NCBI GenBank assembly: GCA_916048095.2
Contig: OU696590.1
Coordinates: forward strand, 4,941,052-5,005,051
DNA from: Sacculina carcini
Taxonomy: Eukaryota > Arthropoda > Thecostraca > Sacculinidae
Direction of reading: 5' to 3'
Length of the DNA: 64,000 bases
Made by a program: the position numbers and the translations under genes. Shown here piece after piece: positions 53,658 to 64,000 of the stretch. Every line of letters starts with the position of its first letter. Position 1 is the stretch's first letter. Under the pieces are notes generated by a model. That model saw only the letters and a program-made list of their open reading frames with translations, had not been told where the DNA came from and searched no databases.

Positions 53658-54735
53658 TGTAGCAGCACGGCGTATGCAAACACTGGCGTGGTTGATGAGC
53701 GAATGAATGTATTACACAGTGAAGGGTGAACGACCGTACAACGCAACTTGTGTCCAGTGACACTCACACACACGCACATGCACACAGGCATACAAACAAT
53801 ATCACACACACACTCATACACGCAGTGACGTCAGTATGGATAGCCAACACCGGCCGCTGCCATATATCCATATAAATATACGACGAGCGGGGTCACTGGC
53901 CACAGCCCCCCCCCACAGGTGCCTGCACCGACTACCTGAAGCGATATGGAGGCCGCACTGGTCTGGAGCTCCGGGACCAGATTCTGACAGTCGGCGGAGA
54001 TGTTGACGCTGGCGATGGAGTTTGAGCTGGCGTCTGTGGTGAATCAGCATGAACTGGCGCTGGAGACGAGGCCGCGAGTGGCGTCTGTGAAGTCTGGTCA
54101 CTCCGCTCCAAATGTGCGGGCTTCAGTCGGTCCACTGCAACCGTATCTTCCTTGCCGTTATTGTTTATCACAAACGCCTTCTCCCCTCGATGAATCACCG
54201 CATGTGGTCCTTAGTATGGAGGAGATAGCGGGGCTCTAACGCTGTCCACCCTTACGAACACGTGCGAAGCGGTTGACAGTGACGGTGAGATGAAAGGCCG
54301 GTGGGCGTCATAGCGGCGATGCCAAGCTGTCGGGACAGGCTTTAAGTCAGCAAATGACTTCACCAACTGGCGCGCCATCTCACTCGCTGGAACTGGATGA
54401 GTCTCAGTGAAAAATTGACCTGGAAGCCGGAATTTCTCCCCCAGAACGAGTTCTGCAGACGACGTTCCTATGTCGGGCTTGTACGACGAACGCATTCCCA
54501 TTAGTACGACGGGGAGAGCTGATGGCCAATTGATATTATTTTGCAGTGCAGCTGTCATTGATGCCTTCAGTTGCCGGTGCATGCGCTCAACCAGACCGTT
54601 CTGTTGGGACATGTAGGCGCAGGACGTGGTTAATTGTGCTCCAAGTAACGCCCACAACTCTTTCCAGAGGTCAGACACAAACTGACGCCCTCGGTCTGAC
54701 GTGATAGAGAGACACATGCCGAACCAGTTTGTCAA
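53658..54735 (-). mobile_element. Truncated Gypsy-1 copy inside the foldback spacer
   Basis: The minus strand carries the 3' LTR (53658-53904) and the pol C-terminus from the integrase core (FGMCLSITSDRGRQFVSDLW) onward. It is nearly identical to Gypsy-1, but a TAG interrupts just after PLSPPY near 54211. The 5' side ends abruptly at about 54735. The outer LTR edge coincides with the inner end of the left arm, so the insertion plus a deletion shortened that arm. Confidence 0.92.
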
Positions 54736-56349
54736 TGTGATCTAGTTTTATAATCATGATGTCGTGCAGGCCTCTTAGAGTGGTGTGCCGCGTTAACTAT
54801 CGACGTCCAGTTCAAACACAGTTGCATTGCAGATGAATTGCATTGCGTCGGTCTCAAACACATCCTCTCAGCTGTACATCCCCTCACAATCTATCTCAAC
54901 TATCTCTTTTTCCAAACACATTCTACCAGTTGTGCATACGACCCAGAATGTTAAAAACAGCTGCTTCAATACGTAACAGTAATGAATGTAAATTTGCGTG
55001 CACAAGACCGACGTTCTGGCCTCCTACTGCTTATATGCAAACTAATGTAAACAACGAGATACCAGCTATTGTGATCTAGAATAATAAAGCTATTGTGATC
55101 TAGACCGTACATGTGTGTGTGTGTGCGTGTCACCAACGACACATTGGTGTGTACAGGTGTGTGCTGAACATGTATTGCAGCGAGTGTTTAAATTACTCAG
55201 CAGTGTTTGCAAATGCACAGTGGCGGACATAACTCATAGTAAAATAGAGCGTTTAATTATATAGTGTTTAGTATATCGTCGTGTATGTGCGTGTTCCAGA
55301 ACCTTTTTTCGAGCTTGTATGTGTAGCTTACCAATATTGTAAATGTATTTAACATTGGTTTTTCTATTAGTGTTTGTTTTTCACTTTCATTCTACACGCT
55401 GTCATTCAGTGGAGCGATTGCTAGAAACTTACCTGCGATCTGCGATTTCTGCTTCATTTCTGCGAACTGTTCTGACACGCTTGTAGAAGCGGAGCGATCG
55501 CACATACATACACACTCACACACACTCACACACATACACATACACACATGCAAACACACTTATTGTATTTGTAAATAACAATGTTTATGTGTTTTAGTTT
55601 TTCATATAGATTCTATACATACAGTCAATCAATTTAATGATTGCTCGAAACTTTGTCCATGTGTATGTGTGTTTGTGGGTGTGTGCGTGTGTGTGCATTT
55701 GTGGGTGATTCTATGTGCGTAAATCAAAGTAAAATCTATGTTGTTAGACTGTGTAAGAACGCACACACACACACACATATATACACAAACACACACACTC
55801 ACACACACACACACACACACACATACAATATAATTGAAAACGAGGATCTACTAGCGACAAGAACCGCATGAAGTTATAAGTAAAAATGTGCGTGCGCGAA
55901 AAGACATGTATGCGTGCGCAAAACCGACGCTCTCGTCTCTAAATCCTTACCCTTAGCTACAATGTGAGTCGTAATGCGCAATGAAAAACCACTTAGCAGA
56001 AATGTACACAGTGATAATTAAATTAATATATCAAAATAAAATATATGTATAGCATATTATAAATGCCATACATAAGTTGTATTGCCTTGTTGAAGTTTGC
56101 TACCCGCCACACCCATTATATTCGATGTTTTATGCTCCCAGCTTGTATAAAGAATATCCATTCTACGTGAAATCGTCCCGATCTCTGAATGTCTTCAAGA
56201 ACTGGTTGAAAAAACACTTGCTTCAAATATTTTGCATTGTTTATCAATATCTAATCAATAATAAAAATCTATCTAATCTACAATATTTATCTGTCCATTT
56301 ATATGATCTATCTTATCTATCTGACATCAATCAAAATTAATATCTTATA
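54736..56349. other. Foldback spacer: decayed arm-like repeats and (CA)n tracts
   Basis: No transposase. 55219-55420 is a diverged copy (same orientation) of left-arm sequence 52405-52600, sharing GTGGCGGACA, TTACCAATATTGTAA and AGTGTTTGTTTTTCAC. A further decayed copy lies at about 55560-55660. (CA)n tracts occur at 55500-55560 and 55763-55825. AGCTATTGTGATCTAGA occurs twice near 55062 and 55088. Confidence 0.7.
56077..56250 (+). pseudogene. Possible LINE RT C-terminal scrap
   Basis: The frame reads PFYVKSSRSLNVFKNWLKKH, which resembles the last residues of Jockey/CR1-type RT ORFs (S-x-x-x-FK-x-x-L-K-x-x-L). It is too short for certainty. TATC-type microsatellite follows. Confidence 0.35.
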
Positions 56350-59300
56350 TTATCTTTAAATATCAAATATTTAAACACTTGCTCCAAATATCTGATGATC
56401 GGAAAATTCTGCATAAAGCCGAATTATTCGCTGTGAATGAGATATTGAATGCGTATGTTATAATTGTTGTAAAGAATTTCTGGCATTGTATATAGCTTGT
56501 ATTGTAGGATTTGATGAATTTGCATTGTTTTGGTCTACCAATGTTATTCAAATATTATAAATATTCAAATGTTATACAAATATTTATATCGTTTTTCTAT
56601 GCATAACTGTCGTTTGCATTCGCACGTCTTTCTGTTATCATGTTATATCGCCGCTGTCACTGGCCTTTGTGCCTGTGCCGGCGGTGTATGTTTGTGTGTA
56701 TCTGTGTGTGTTTGTGCGCGTGTACGCGTGTGTAGGGGAAGACGAGGGTCGGTGTTCTGTTTGCCTGTGTGTGAGTGCGTGTGGATATGTGTATATCGGT
56801 CAACAGGGGTGGAATATCGGTCATACATGGTGAAAATAAGACCTGTTTTGAAAAGCAGAAGGGTTAGTGGCTGTCAGCCATGTTTTCCAGCCTGCCTGAC
56901 TGCTTATACTTGTATACATGTGCGTGCGGTCCTTTTGGCTATACATCACGTTCTGTCTTGATGCCGAAATGCTTGCTTGCCGAAATGCCGAAGGATTCTA
57001 ACGGACCTGTCAGTGACAGTGATAAATCCACACTCACGCCGAATGTACGTGTTTGTATGTTGTTATGAATGAACGTACATGTATGTGTGTATGTTTGTTC
57101 AAGTCCACATTGTAATTATTGTACTGTCTGCAAAACCTAGAAATTGTGTAGAAATTGAACGAAATGAAAATGTAAATATTCATGTGTGTGTGCATGTATA
57201 TTTGTGTGTAGTTCTGAGGTCGCTCCGCTGTTACAAAACATACAAAACACTGTTACCAAGCACACAAGCGCACAGTCTTCTCTGAGATTGCAACAATGTG
57301 GTTGTGTGTCATTACAATCTGATCTGCAGTCGTGTATGTCGCAGCATATAGTCGGTCCAGAAAATTGGTCCAGTGAAGCTCCGTGATGAGACCAACGCCA
57401 CAAAAGTTCAACTACATGACACGGTGTGTAGAGCCAATGTGAAAAACAAACACTGATAGGAAAATCAATATGAATTTCATTTACAATATTGGTAAACTAC
57501 ACGTACACACTAGAAAAACGCTTCTGGAATACGCACATGTGCTCGACGATGTACTTGATTAAACTCTTCGTTTCGCTACGCACTCTGTCCGCCACTAAAC
57601 AATATAATATGTAACAATGTATTGGTTAGAAGACATGTAAGAACAGAGACGACGATTACAAATGATTACAACAAAAATCAGGTCCACCAAATGCTCATAA
57701 CGCACGATATAATAATGTTACCCTGAATGTCTTATACATATCATAGCCAGCCAATATATGCACAATACAAGAATGTCATAAGACCACGAAACAACAGTAA
57801 CAACGTAGCATATTATACAAGCGCGCAATTAGTGGACACAGCACACAAACAAAAACAGTCATGGTGCAATAAACACTGACACATGACACTATATGATAAC
57901 ATGAATCAACATGAGAAACAGAGAAAAAGACACAACAATAAACACATATTGAGAGATAAAGTAGAACGGGTGAACAGTTGAGAAAATTCAGCACTGTTTG
58001 CAAAAAGTTCACAAACATTTATATTGAATTTCAAGCGAAATATACCACTCGGGCGGATATAGGCAAAATTAAGTTAGGAAGAAGTTGGGTTTTGAAGTTT
58101 TGTGTGGAGCTGAAAAAATCGCACAAACAAGGCGAGGTAAGAACGAACGAGGTAAGAAAAACGCAAAAACGAAAATTCGATGCAAAAAATATAATGCAAT
58201 AAAGTGCTAATTTGAGACGAATTAATGTCTATAACCGAGCCAAGAGATAATAGTGCAAGAACACTGGTGATATAAAACATGACTTGAATAATGAAGCAAA
58301 AACAGTACGAGCGAAGCTGCGATCTCGTAACACTACTGCATAACAATACACGATCCACTGAATCAATCACACACACACACACATCGTCACCAAACACTAC
58401 AGCACATGCACGCAAGCCAACACACGAGAAAACAATTGAAACGTGGACGTGATAACTGAACAATTAGTAATCACCGTCGTCGTCGGCTGAACACGCATGC
58501 AGTGAGAATGCATGTCAGTTGCCCTGCCACATCCAGAAACCAGACACTACATACAGCACGATACAAGACCGTTCTTAATCTCGATGTGGGCGACGAGATG
58601 ATCAATCCTCCACCCAGCCTCGATCAAGTACTGTGATGAGCCCCGAGACTGCATGCACAGCGCGCCGGCGACTCAGTTGAAAAACAAAACAAAACACGGC
58701 ATGCGATCAGGTTACATGTCAACACCAGCATACATAACACGACAAATACTGTCTATTAATGTGACAAATAAGCACCTCAGGATCACAATGAATCAGGTGG
58801 CTGAAAATTGATTATAGAGACTCTTGATAAAGTAGTCAATTCAGACCATACTTAATACCAATATATCTCATAATCAAAAATGAAAAGGAAACATGATTAT
58901 AGAGACTCTTGGTAAAGCAGTCAATTCAGACCATACTTAATACCAATATATCTCACAATCAAAAATGAAAAGGAAACATGATTATAGAGACTCTTGGTAA
59001 AGCAGTCAATTCAGACCATACTTAATACCAATATATCTCACAATCAAAAATGAAAAGGAAACATGATTATAGAGACTCTTGATAAAGCAGTCAATTCAGA
59101 CCATACTTAATACCAATATATCTCATAATCAAGGTGAAAAGGAAACATGATTATAGAGAGTCTTGGTAAAGCAGTCAATTCAGACCATACTTAATACCAA
59201 TATATCTCATAATCAAGGTGAAAAGGAAACATGATTATAGAGACTCTTGATAAAGCAGTCAATTCAGACCATACTTAATACCAATATATCTCATAATCAA

Positions 59301-60345
59301 AAATGAAAAGGAAACATGATTATAGAGATTATTGATAAAGCAGTCAATTCAGACCATACTTAATACCAATATATCTCATAATCAAGGTGAAAAGGAAACA
59401 TGATTATAGAGACTCTTGATAAAGCAGTCAATTCAGACCATACTTAATACCAATATATCTCATAATCAAAAATGAAAAGGAAACATGATTATAGAGATTA
59501 TTGATAAAGCAGTCAATTCAGACCATACTTAATACCAATATATCTCATAATCAAGGTGAAAAGGAAACATGATTATAGAGAGTCTTGGTAAAGCAGTCAA
59601 TTCAGACCATACTTAATACCAATATATCTCTTAATCAAGGTGAAAAGGAAACATGATTATAGAGAGTCTTGGTAAAGCAGTCAATTCAGACCATACTTAA
59701 TACCAATATATCTCATAATCAAGGTGAAAAGGAAACATGATTATAGAGACTCTTGATAAAGCATTCAATTCAGACCATACTTAATACCAATATATCTCAT
59801 AATCAAGGTGAAAAGGAAACATGATTATAGAGTCTTGGTAAAGCAGTCAATTCAGACCATACTTAATACCAATATATCTCATAATCAAGGTGAAAAGGAA
59901 ACATGATTATAGAGAGTCTTGGTAAAGCAGTCAATTCAGACCATACTTAATACCAATATATCTCACAATCAAAAATGAAAAGGAAACATGATTATAGAGA
60001 GTACTGATATAGCAGTCAATTCAGACCATACTTAATACCAATATACTACTAGTAAGAAAGATAACCACGTACCATCAAAATGACCACTGCAGAACACACG
60101 CCAAAGACCGAGAACGAACACACACGACGCGCACCAAAGATACACTGTCGAGTATGAGTGGTCAACCGGGAAATCTGGTGATAAACCAAGGTGTCGAACG
60201 AAGTGGCTTACAATTTCTCTATGGCTTGCTGGCATCACTGCTAGACCTAAATACGTCACTCGTTCGGAAGTCGATGACGTAACAGGTATGTACAGTGCAA
60301 AACAGCGTCGCGTGAAGTGGATGTCGCACCGAAGGTACTAGACTC
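56350..60345 (-). repeat. Right arm of the foldback element
   Basis: Reverse complement of the left arm with a few substitutions, and five fewer 84-bp units. Low divergence between the arms suggests a recent origin or ongoing gene conversion. Confidence 0.95.
58805..60050 (-). repeat. 84-bp minisatellite, about 15 units
   Basis: Inverted counterpart of 49531-51200 with 15 rather than 20 units. One unit near 59826 has a small deletion, and GATTATTG replaces GACTCTTG in two units (59328 and 59496). Confidence 0.95.
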
Positions 60346-60354
60346 GGTTGTGTT
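60346..60354. other. Right 9-bp target duplication of the foldback element
   Basis: GGTTGTGTT directly after the last base of the right arm. Confidence 0.85.
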
Positions 60355-60539
60355 GTGTGTGTTGTGTGTTACGGAGTGTATCTCATTTTCTGTATGTTTT
60401 GTGTTCTTGGTTTGATTCATTTTTTGTTGTATGATTTTTTATATAATTTAATTTAAATCTTATCGACACTCAGTTATCCGCTACGTCTGTTATTTTGTCA
60501 TCTGTCAATTCAGTTCAGCTCAGTGTATTTGCTTACCTA

Positions 60540-62885
60540 TGCTTACCTATGAAAAGATAGTGGGGAAATAAGAAGTGATCCACTTGTCCGAAAATAATAG
60601 TGAAGTGCTCCACCTGTCCGAGACCTAAGTGCCTGTCGTAGCGAGCCTTGAATGTGGCTATTGATGGTGCCGTGACTACAGTTTCTTAGAGGGCGTTCCA
60701 TGGGTCAAAGGCCCTGAGGGCAATCCAGTTCCCCTTCATGGTGGTCCGCCAGTGGTCCGGTTTGTTGAGCCTGAGAGAGTGGCCACGTCGCTGGTTGGTG
60801 TTCAGTTGGAAGAACCTCGATTAGGGGACGTCCTCGTAGTGGTGCAACAGCTTAAAATTTTCCATTATGTCGCCTCTCACTCTCCTTGCCTCCAGTGTCT
60901 GTAGTCCAAGGTGCCGGCACCGCCCCTCATAGGGCAGCTGGGCCAGTCCCGGGACCAGCTTAGTGACCCTCCTCTGTACTCTCTCCAGGGCCTGAATATC
61001 ACGCACCAGGTGAGGGGACCTAGCCTGGCCTCCGTAGTCCAAGATGGGTCGGACCAGACAGAGGTACAGGGGCAGCAGAATGTCCTTGGTGAGCACACTA
61101 AAGTTTCTCTTGATGATGCCCAACATGCTGTTTGCCTTGGCTGCCACCGATGAGACGTGGGCCGAGGATTGGAGGTTGTGAGCCACACTTATCCCATGGT
61201 GCTTCTCCTGTGTTGTCTATCCAAGCCTCCTGTTGTAAAAAAAGTATACCTCTTGCTGGTTATTCCGGCCGAAAAGCATTGTTTTACATTTGGCTGCATT
61301 GAATCTAAGCAGCCATTTGTCGCTCCAGTTTCCCAAACGTTGCATGTCTCGGTGGAGGGCTTCCGTGTCATCCTCGGTCCTCAGGACTCTATATATCTTT
61401 GCGTCGTCAGCAAACAAACTGGCAGTTGACTCGAGGCTGTCGACCACATCATTGATGTAAGCCAGAAACAGTAATGGTCCAAGGTCTTGCGGAACGCCAC
61501 TCGTTACCTGAAGCCAACCCGAACACTCTTTCCTGACGCGTACCCGGTGAACCCTGTGAGTAAGTTCCTTATCCAGGCCAGGATGTTGCCTTTGATACCT
61601 AAGTCCATCAGCTTGGTCATTAATCTTCCGTGTGGGACTCTGTCAAAAGCTTTCTCACAGTCAAGATAGTTGGCGTCCACACAGTGCCCACCATCCACAG
61701 CGTCAACCAGGTCGTCCATGTAGCACAGGATGTTGGTCAGACAGCTCTTGTTTTTTCTAAACCCGTGTTGTGCATCCGTGATGAGTGCGTTGCTGGTGAT
61801 GTGCCGTTCAGCGTGTTCCCTGACGATCATCTCCAGTACCTTGCATTGCACACTGGTCAACGATACTGGCCTGTAGTTAAGGGGGTCTGTCCTGCTCCCT
61901 TTCTTGTGGATGGGTGAGATGTTGGCATTCCTCCAGTCGAATGACACGTCTCCAGACCTCAGTGATGTTGTATATATGTCAGTGAGTGGATCACAAAGTT
62001 CCTCGGCACACACTTTCAACACGAAGGGAGCTATTCCGTCTGGTCCAGGGGATTTACTATGTACCAGTTCCGAGAGCTTTTTTTCACCTCCTGCTTGCTG
62101 ACTTTGACTCTCTTTAAGCTTCTTCCCTTAAATACTTGGCTTGGAGCTGGGATGCCTTGGCTTAAGTCTTCCCTCACATACACGGAGTTGAAGGCCTTGT
62201 TCATTACTTCTGCAATCCCAGTATCGTCGTCAATGTGGTCTCCATCCGTTGTCAATATTTTCACCATGCGCTCCTTCTTGGAGGTTTTTGATCGAACATA
62301 CACCCAAAAGTGCTTAGTTGCTCGCTGCATCAGTCGCCACCTTGTTTTCATAGTTATATTTTGCCGCCCTTGTTGCCAGTGTTGCTGCGTTCCTTGCTGT
62401 AGTATAGTTTTTCGACTTCTAGCTGTTTTGTTTACCCTGTACAACATCCTCCTGTCCTGTTTCCGTCTTAAAATTCTTTCCAGTGCAGTAATCATTCATT
62501 TTGGTCTAGACCTCTGTTGTCTTGTTTGACGAGTCGGCACACAAAGCTCCACAATATTGCCATATTTGTCTCTAAATATGTCCCACTTCTGACTAGCCGT
62601 TTTGTCCTTCATCTTTCCGTCCAGTCTAGTTCACTGTATAATGTTCTCATTCTGCCTATGTCTGCCTTATGATTGCTTAGTTTCCATGTGCAGTCTTCCA
62701 TTTGCCCCGTTGGTATGACATCAGTGTTGACGGTAAAACACAGTACTGCATGCTTGCTCAATCCCAGCGGTGCCAAGTACTTGATATAGTAAATTTCCCT
62801 GTTAGTCTTTGAGAACACTAGATCAAGTCTCGATGGGTCAGAGTCTCGTAGATGTGTCCAATCGTCAACATTTGTTATAGCGCCT
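60540..62885 (-). pseudogene. 5'-truncated LINE (family C): end of endonuclease, RT and C-terminus
   Basis: On the minus strand, 62890-62609 is the endonuclease C-terminus (DPSRLDLVFSKTNREIYYIK, then LGLSKHAVLCFTVNTD, with H where SDH is usual). Then comes the linker (QRATKHFWVYVRSKTSKKER) and the RT, with NISPIHKKGSRTDPLNYRPV, DAQHGFRKNKSCLTNIL and LDCEKAFDRVPH. After a frameshift near 61510, GVPQ is followed by LGPLLFLAYIND with residues deleted, then ASLFADDAKIYR (catalytic FADD). The tail contains LVRPILDYGGQ, VQRRVTKLVPGL and, after a stop, RGHSLRLNKPDHWRTTMKG down to about 60540. CR1/Rex-like by these motifs. Frameshifts and stops disable it. Confidence 0.88.
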
Positions 62886-63775
62886 GTCATACACGGGCGC
62901 GCAGCAGCTACACAGTATGGACAAGCGGACAGAGCTAAACCAGTTATTTACGAAAAAATAAAAAGAATGAAGAACACATGAATGAATAAATATTACAGAA
63001 TTTAAGTAACGCAATGAACACAACACAATGAGATGAACACATTGGAGAGTGATTGATGATTGATGAACACAATGATAAGTGAGCGATATGTACTATGAAT
63101 AACAATACAATAAATAAAGATAATTAGACTAAAACATAGCATACATGCATTCGCACCCACACACACATCAGAGAGAGGTAAAAGGAGTCAAGGAATGAGT
63201 CACGGGATCAAAGGAAAGTTCGACAAGATGTTTACGTAGAGAAGAGGTAAAACATTGTTACGTGAGCGAGGAGGTGATATGAGAAGGGAGCGAGTTATAT
63301 AATCGAGGACCGTAGAACGAGAACGATTTAGAAGACCAGGCAGATCCATTGAGGGCGCGAGGACAGCATAGAGGAGCAGAATTACGGGAAGTGGGATTAG
63401 AAGAGGGAGAAAGCAGATCAGAAAGATATAAAGGTTGATTAGGAGAATGTAAGAGTTTGAAGATTATGCAGCATAATTTGAAATGAATGTGCGATTCATC
63501 CGGAAGCCAACGGAATTGAAACAGAAAAGAAGTATGGCGACAGAAGATAGGATACATAACAAAACGACAGGACTAATATATTACGCACTGAAGAATTTTC
63601 AAAGAAGAATTAGGACAGCTGAAGTGGAGTGAGCTGCAGTAGTCGAGTCTGGAGAAGATCAGAGAATGAACAAGCTTGATTGCAGAGGGCTGATCGAGAC
63701 AGGGACGGATGGGATGAAGCGAGCGAAGAATCAAGCTAGAAGTGCGAGCAGTAGAAAGGATATTGGTTGACAAGG
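62886..63775 (-). pseudogene. 5'-truncated LINE (family B), copy 2
   Basis: The minus-strand C-terminal RT segment is nearly the same as 26787-27400: IRPCLDQPSAIKLVHSLIFS, LDYCSSLHFSCPNSSLK, FRWLPDESHIHFKLCCIIFK and PRLYNSLPSHITSS. The 3' UTR runs to 62886, where it abuts the endonuclease of LINE family C. The 5' boundary is near 63775. It cannot be active. Confidence 0.85.
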
Positions 63776-63779
63776 AAAG

Positions 63780-64000
63780 GGTTTGTCATCTGTTTTTCCA
63801 TGAAATTCCTTCGATTCTCACGGTATTCCGTTATTGTATTGAGTAATTTTGGATAATGGATGGATTGTCGCTTGCAGAAAATTATTACGTATCATTTACA
63901 TGCAAGTTTGACGTACCGTATATACTCGCATATATGCCGACCTCGCATATAAGCCGACCCTATAAAACTGCTTTAAAATGGCCAGTTTTTGCAAAAACCC
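63780..64000. repeat. Probable DNA-transposon end at the window edge
   Basis: From about 63915, ACCGTATATACTCGCATATA is followed by two copies of TCGCATATA.GCCGACC. Similar 'CCGTATATACTCG...TAAGCCGACC' ends are common in dispersed animal repeats. The window stops before the element can be identified. Confidence 0.4.

Larger units (their letters stand above)
49232..60345. mobile_element. Giant foldback (FB/MULE-type) element, 11.1 kb
   Basis: The ends are GAGTCTAGTACCTT and its inverse AAGGTACTAGACTC. The inverted arms are 49232-53656 (4425 bp) and 56350-60345 (3996 bp), and they are nearly identical outside a tandem array. A 9-bp direct duplication GGTTGTGTT lies immediately outside both ends. 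Foldback elements such as Drosophila FB have long inverted arms made largely of tandem repeats and make 9-bp duplications, as do Mutator-like elements. No transposase is recognisable, so it is probably non-autonomous. The spacer contains a truncated Gypsy-1 and decayed arm-like repeats. Confidence 0.9.

Noticed and set aside
49232..60345. Polinton/Maverick or Helitron as explanation for the 11-kb element
   Set aside because: There is no polymerase B, integrase of its own, Rep/helicase or capsid gene. The only integrase belongs to the truncated Gypsy. A 9-bp duplication and tandem-repeat arms fit foldback/MULE elements instead.

Overview
This window is animal nuclear DNA, almost certainly from an invertebrate metazoan. 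It has spliced exons, long (CA)n/(GT)n tracts, AATAAA signals and a dense, nested population of metazoan transposable elements. I see no bacterial operons, rRNA or CRISPR arrays. Most of the 64 kb is mobile-element sequence. The one convincing host gene is a three-exon fragment of a Ki-67-like FHA-domain protein on the minus strand (25460-26388).

Layout. 1-2.2 kb: nothing coding. 2.2-2.9 kb: decayed Gypsy RT. 3.4-6.8 kb: a CR1/Jockey-type LINE with broken ORFs and a (TTGA)n tail. 6.8-8.3 kb: a second, more decayed LINE. 8.4-12.0 kb: a Tc1/IS630-like element with ~300-bp terminal inverted repeats (TIRs), whose left TIR is split by an almost intact mariner (8529-9917). 13.0-14.0 kb: LINE RT relic (minus). 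14.1-15.6 kb: unidentified coding relics, including a nuclear-receptor-like zinc-finger remnant. 15.8-18.2 kb: an RLE-type LINE whose RT carries an internal inversion and has lost its YxDD segment. 18.3-23.5 kb: an unidentified repetitive ORF and mostly non-coding DNA. 23.5-24.6 kb: a non-autonomous TIR element. 25.3-26.6 kb: FHA exons. 26.6-28.2 kb: LINE RT (minus). 28.6-33.2 kb: a nearly complete Gypsy element (Gypsy-1). 33.4-38.0 kb: a complete LTR element on the minus strand (LTR-2). 38.2-38.4 kb: a 142-bp tandem repeat. 38.4-42.2 kb: a truncated Gypsy (Gypsy-3). 42.9-48.9 kb: an LTR element (LTR-5) relative of LTR-2, split inside its gag by a very young, single-ORF relative (LTR-4, 43023-47810). 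49.2-60.3 kb: an 11.1-kb foldback element with ~4-kb inverted arms and a 9-bp target duplication. 60.5-63.8 kb: two 5'-truncated LINEs (minus). 63.9-64.0 kb: a repeat-like end.

Most notable points. (1) In LTR-4, LTR-5 and LTR-2 the sequence next to the 5' LTR is complementary to the first 12 nt of a tRNA (Phe for LTR-4/5, Ile for LTR-2). The conventional site would match the 3' CCA end, so priming by 5' tRNA fragments is suggested. (2) The giant foldback element is complete to the base, with a GGTTGTGTT duplication on each side. (3) In LTR-4 a 16-bp local duplication in the nucleocapsid region shifts frame, fusing gag and pol into one ~1250-codon ORF and destroying the second zinc knuckle. 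(4) The FHA-gene introns end in (GT)n instead of a polypyrimidine tract, and one intron pairs an AC tract near its 5' end with a GT tract near its 3' end.

The elements form a readable insertion history: mariner inside a Tc1-like TIR, LTR-4 inside the gag of LTR-5, and a truncated Gypsy-1 copy inside the foldback spacer. No exact species can be named from this sequence alone.
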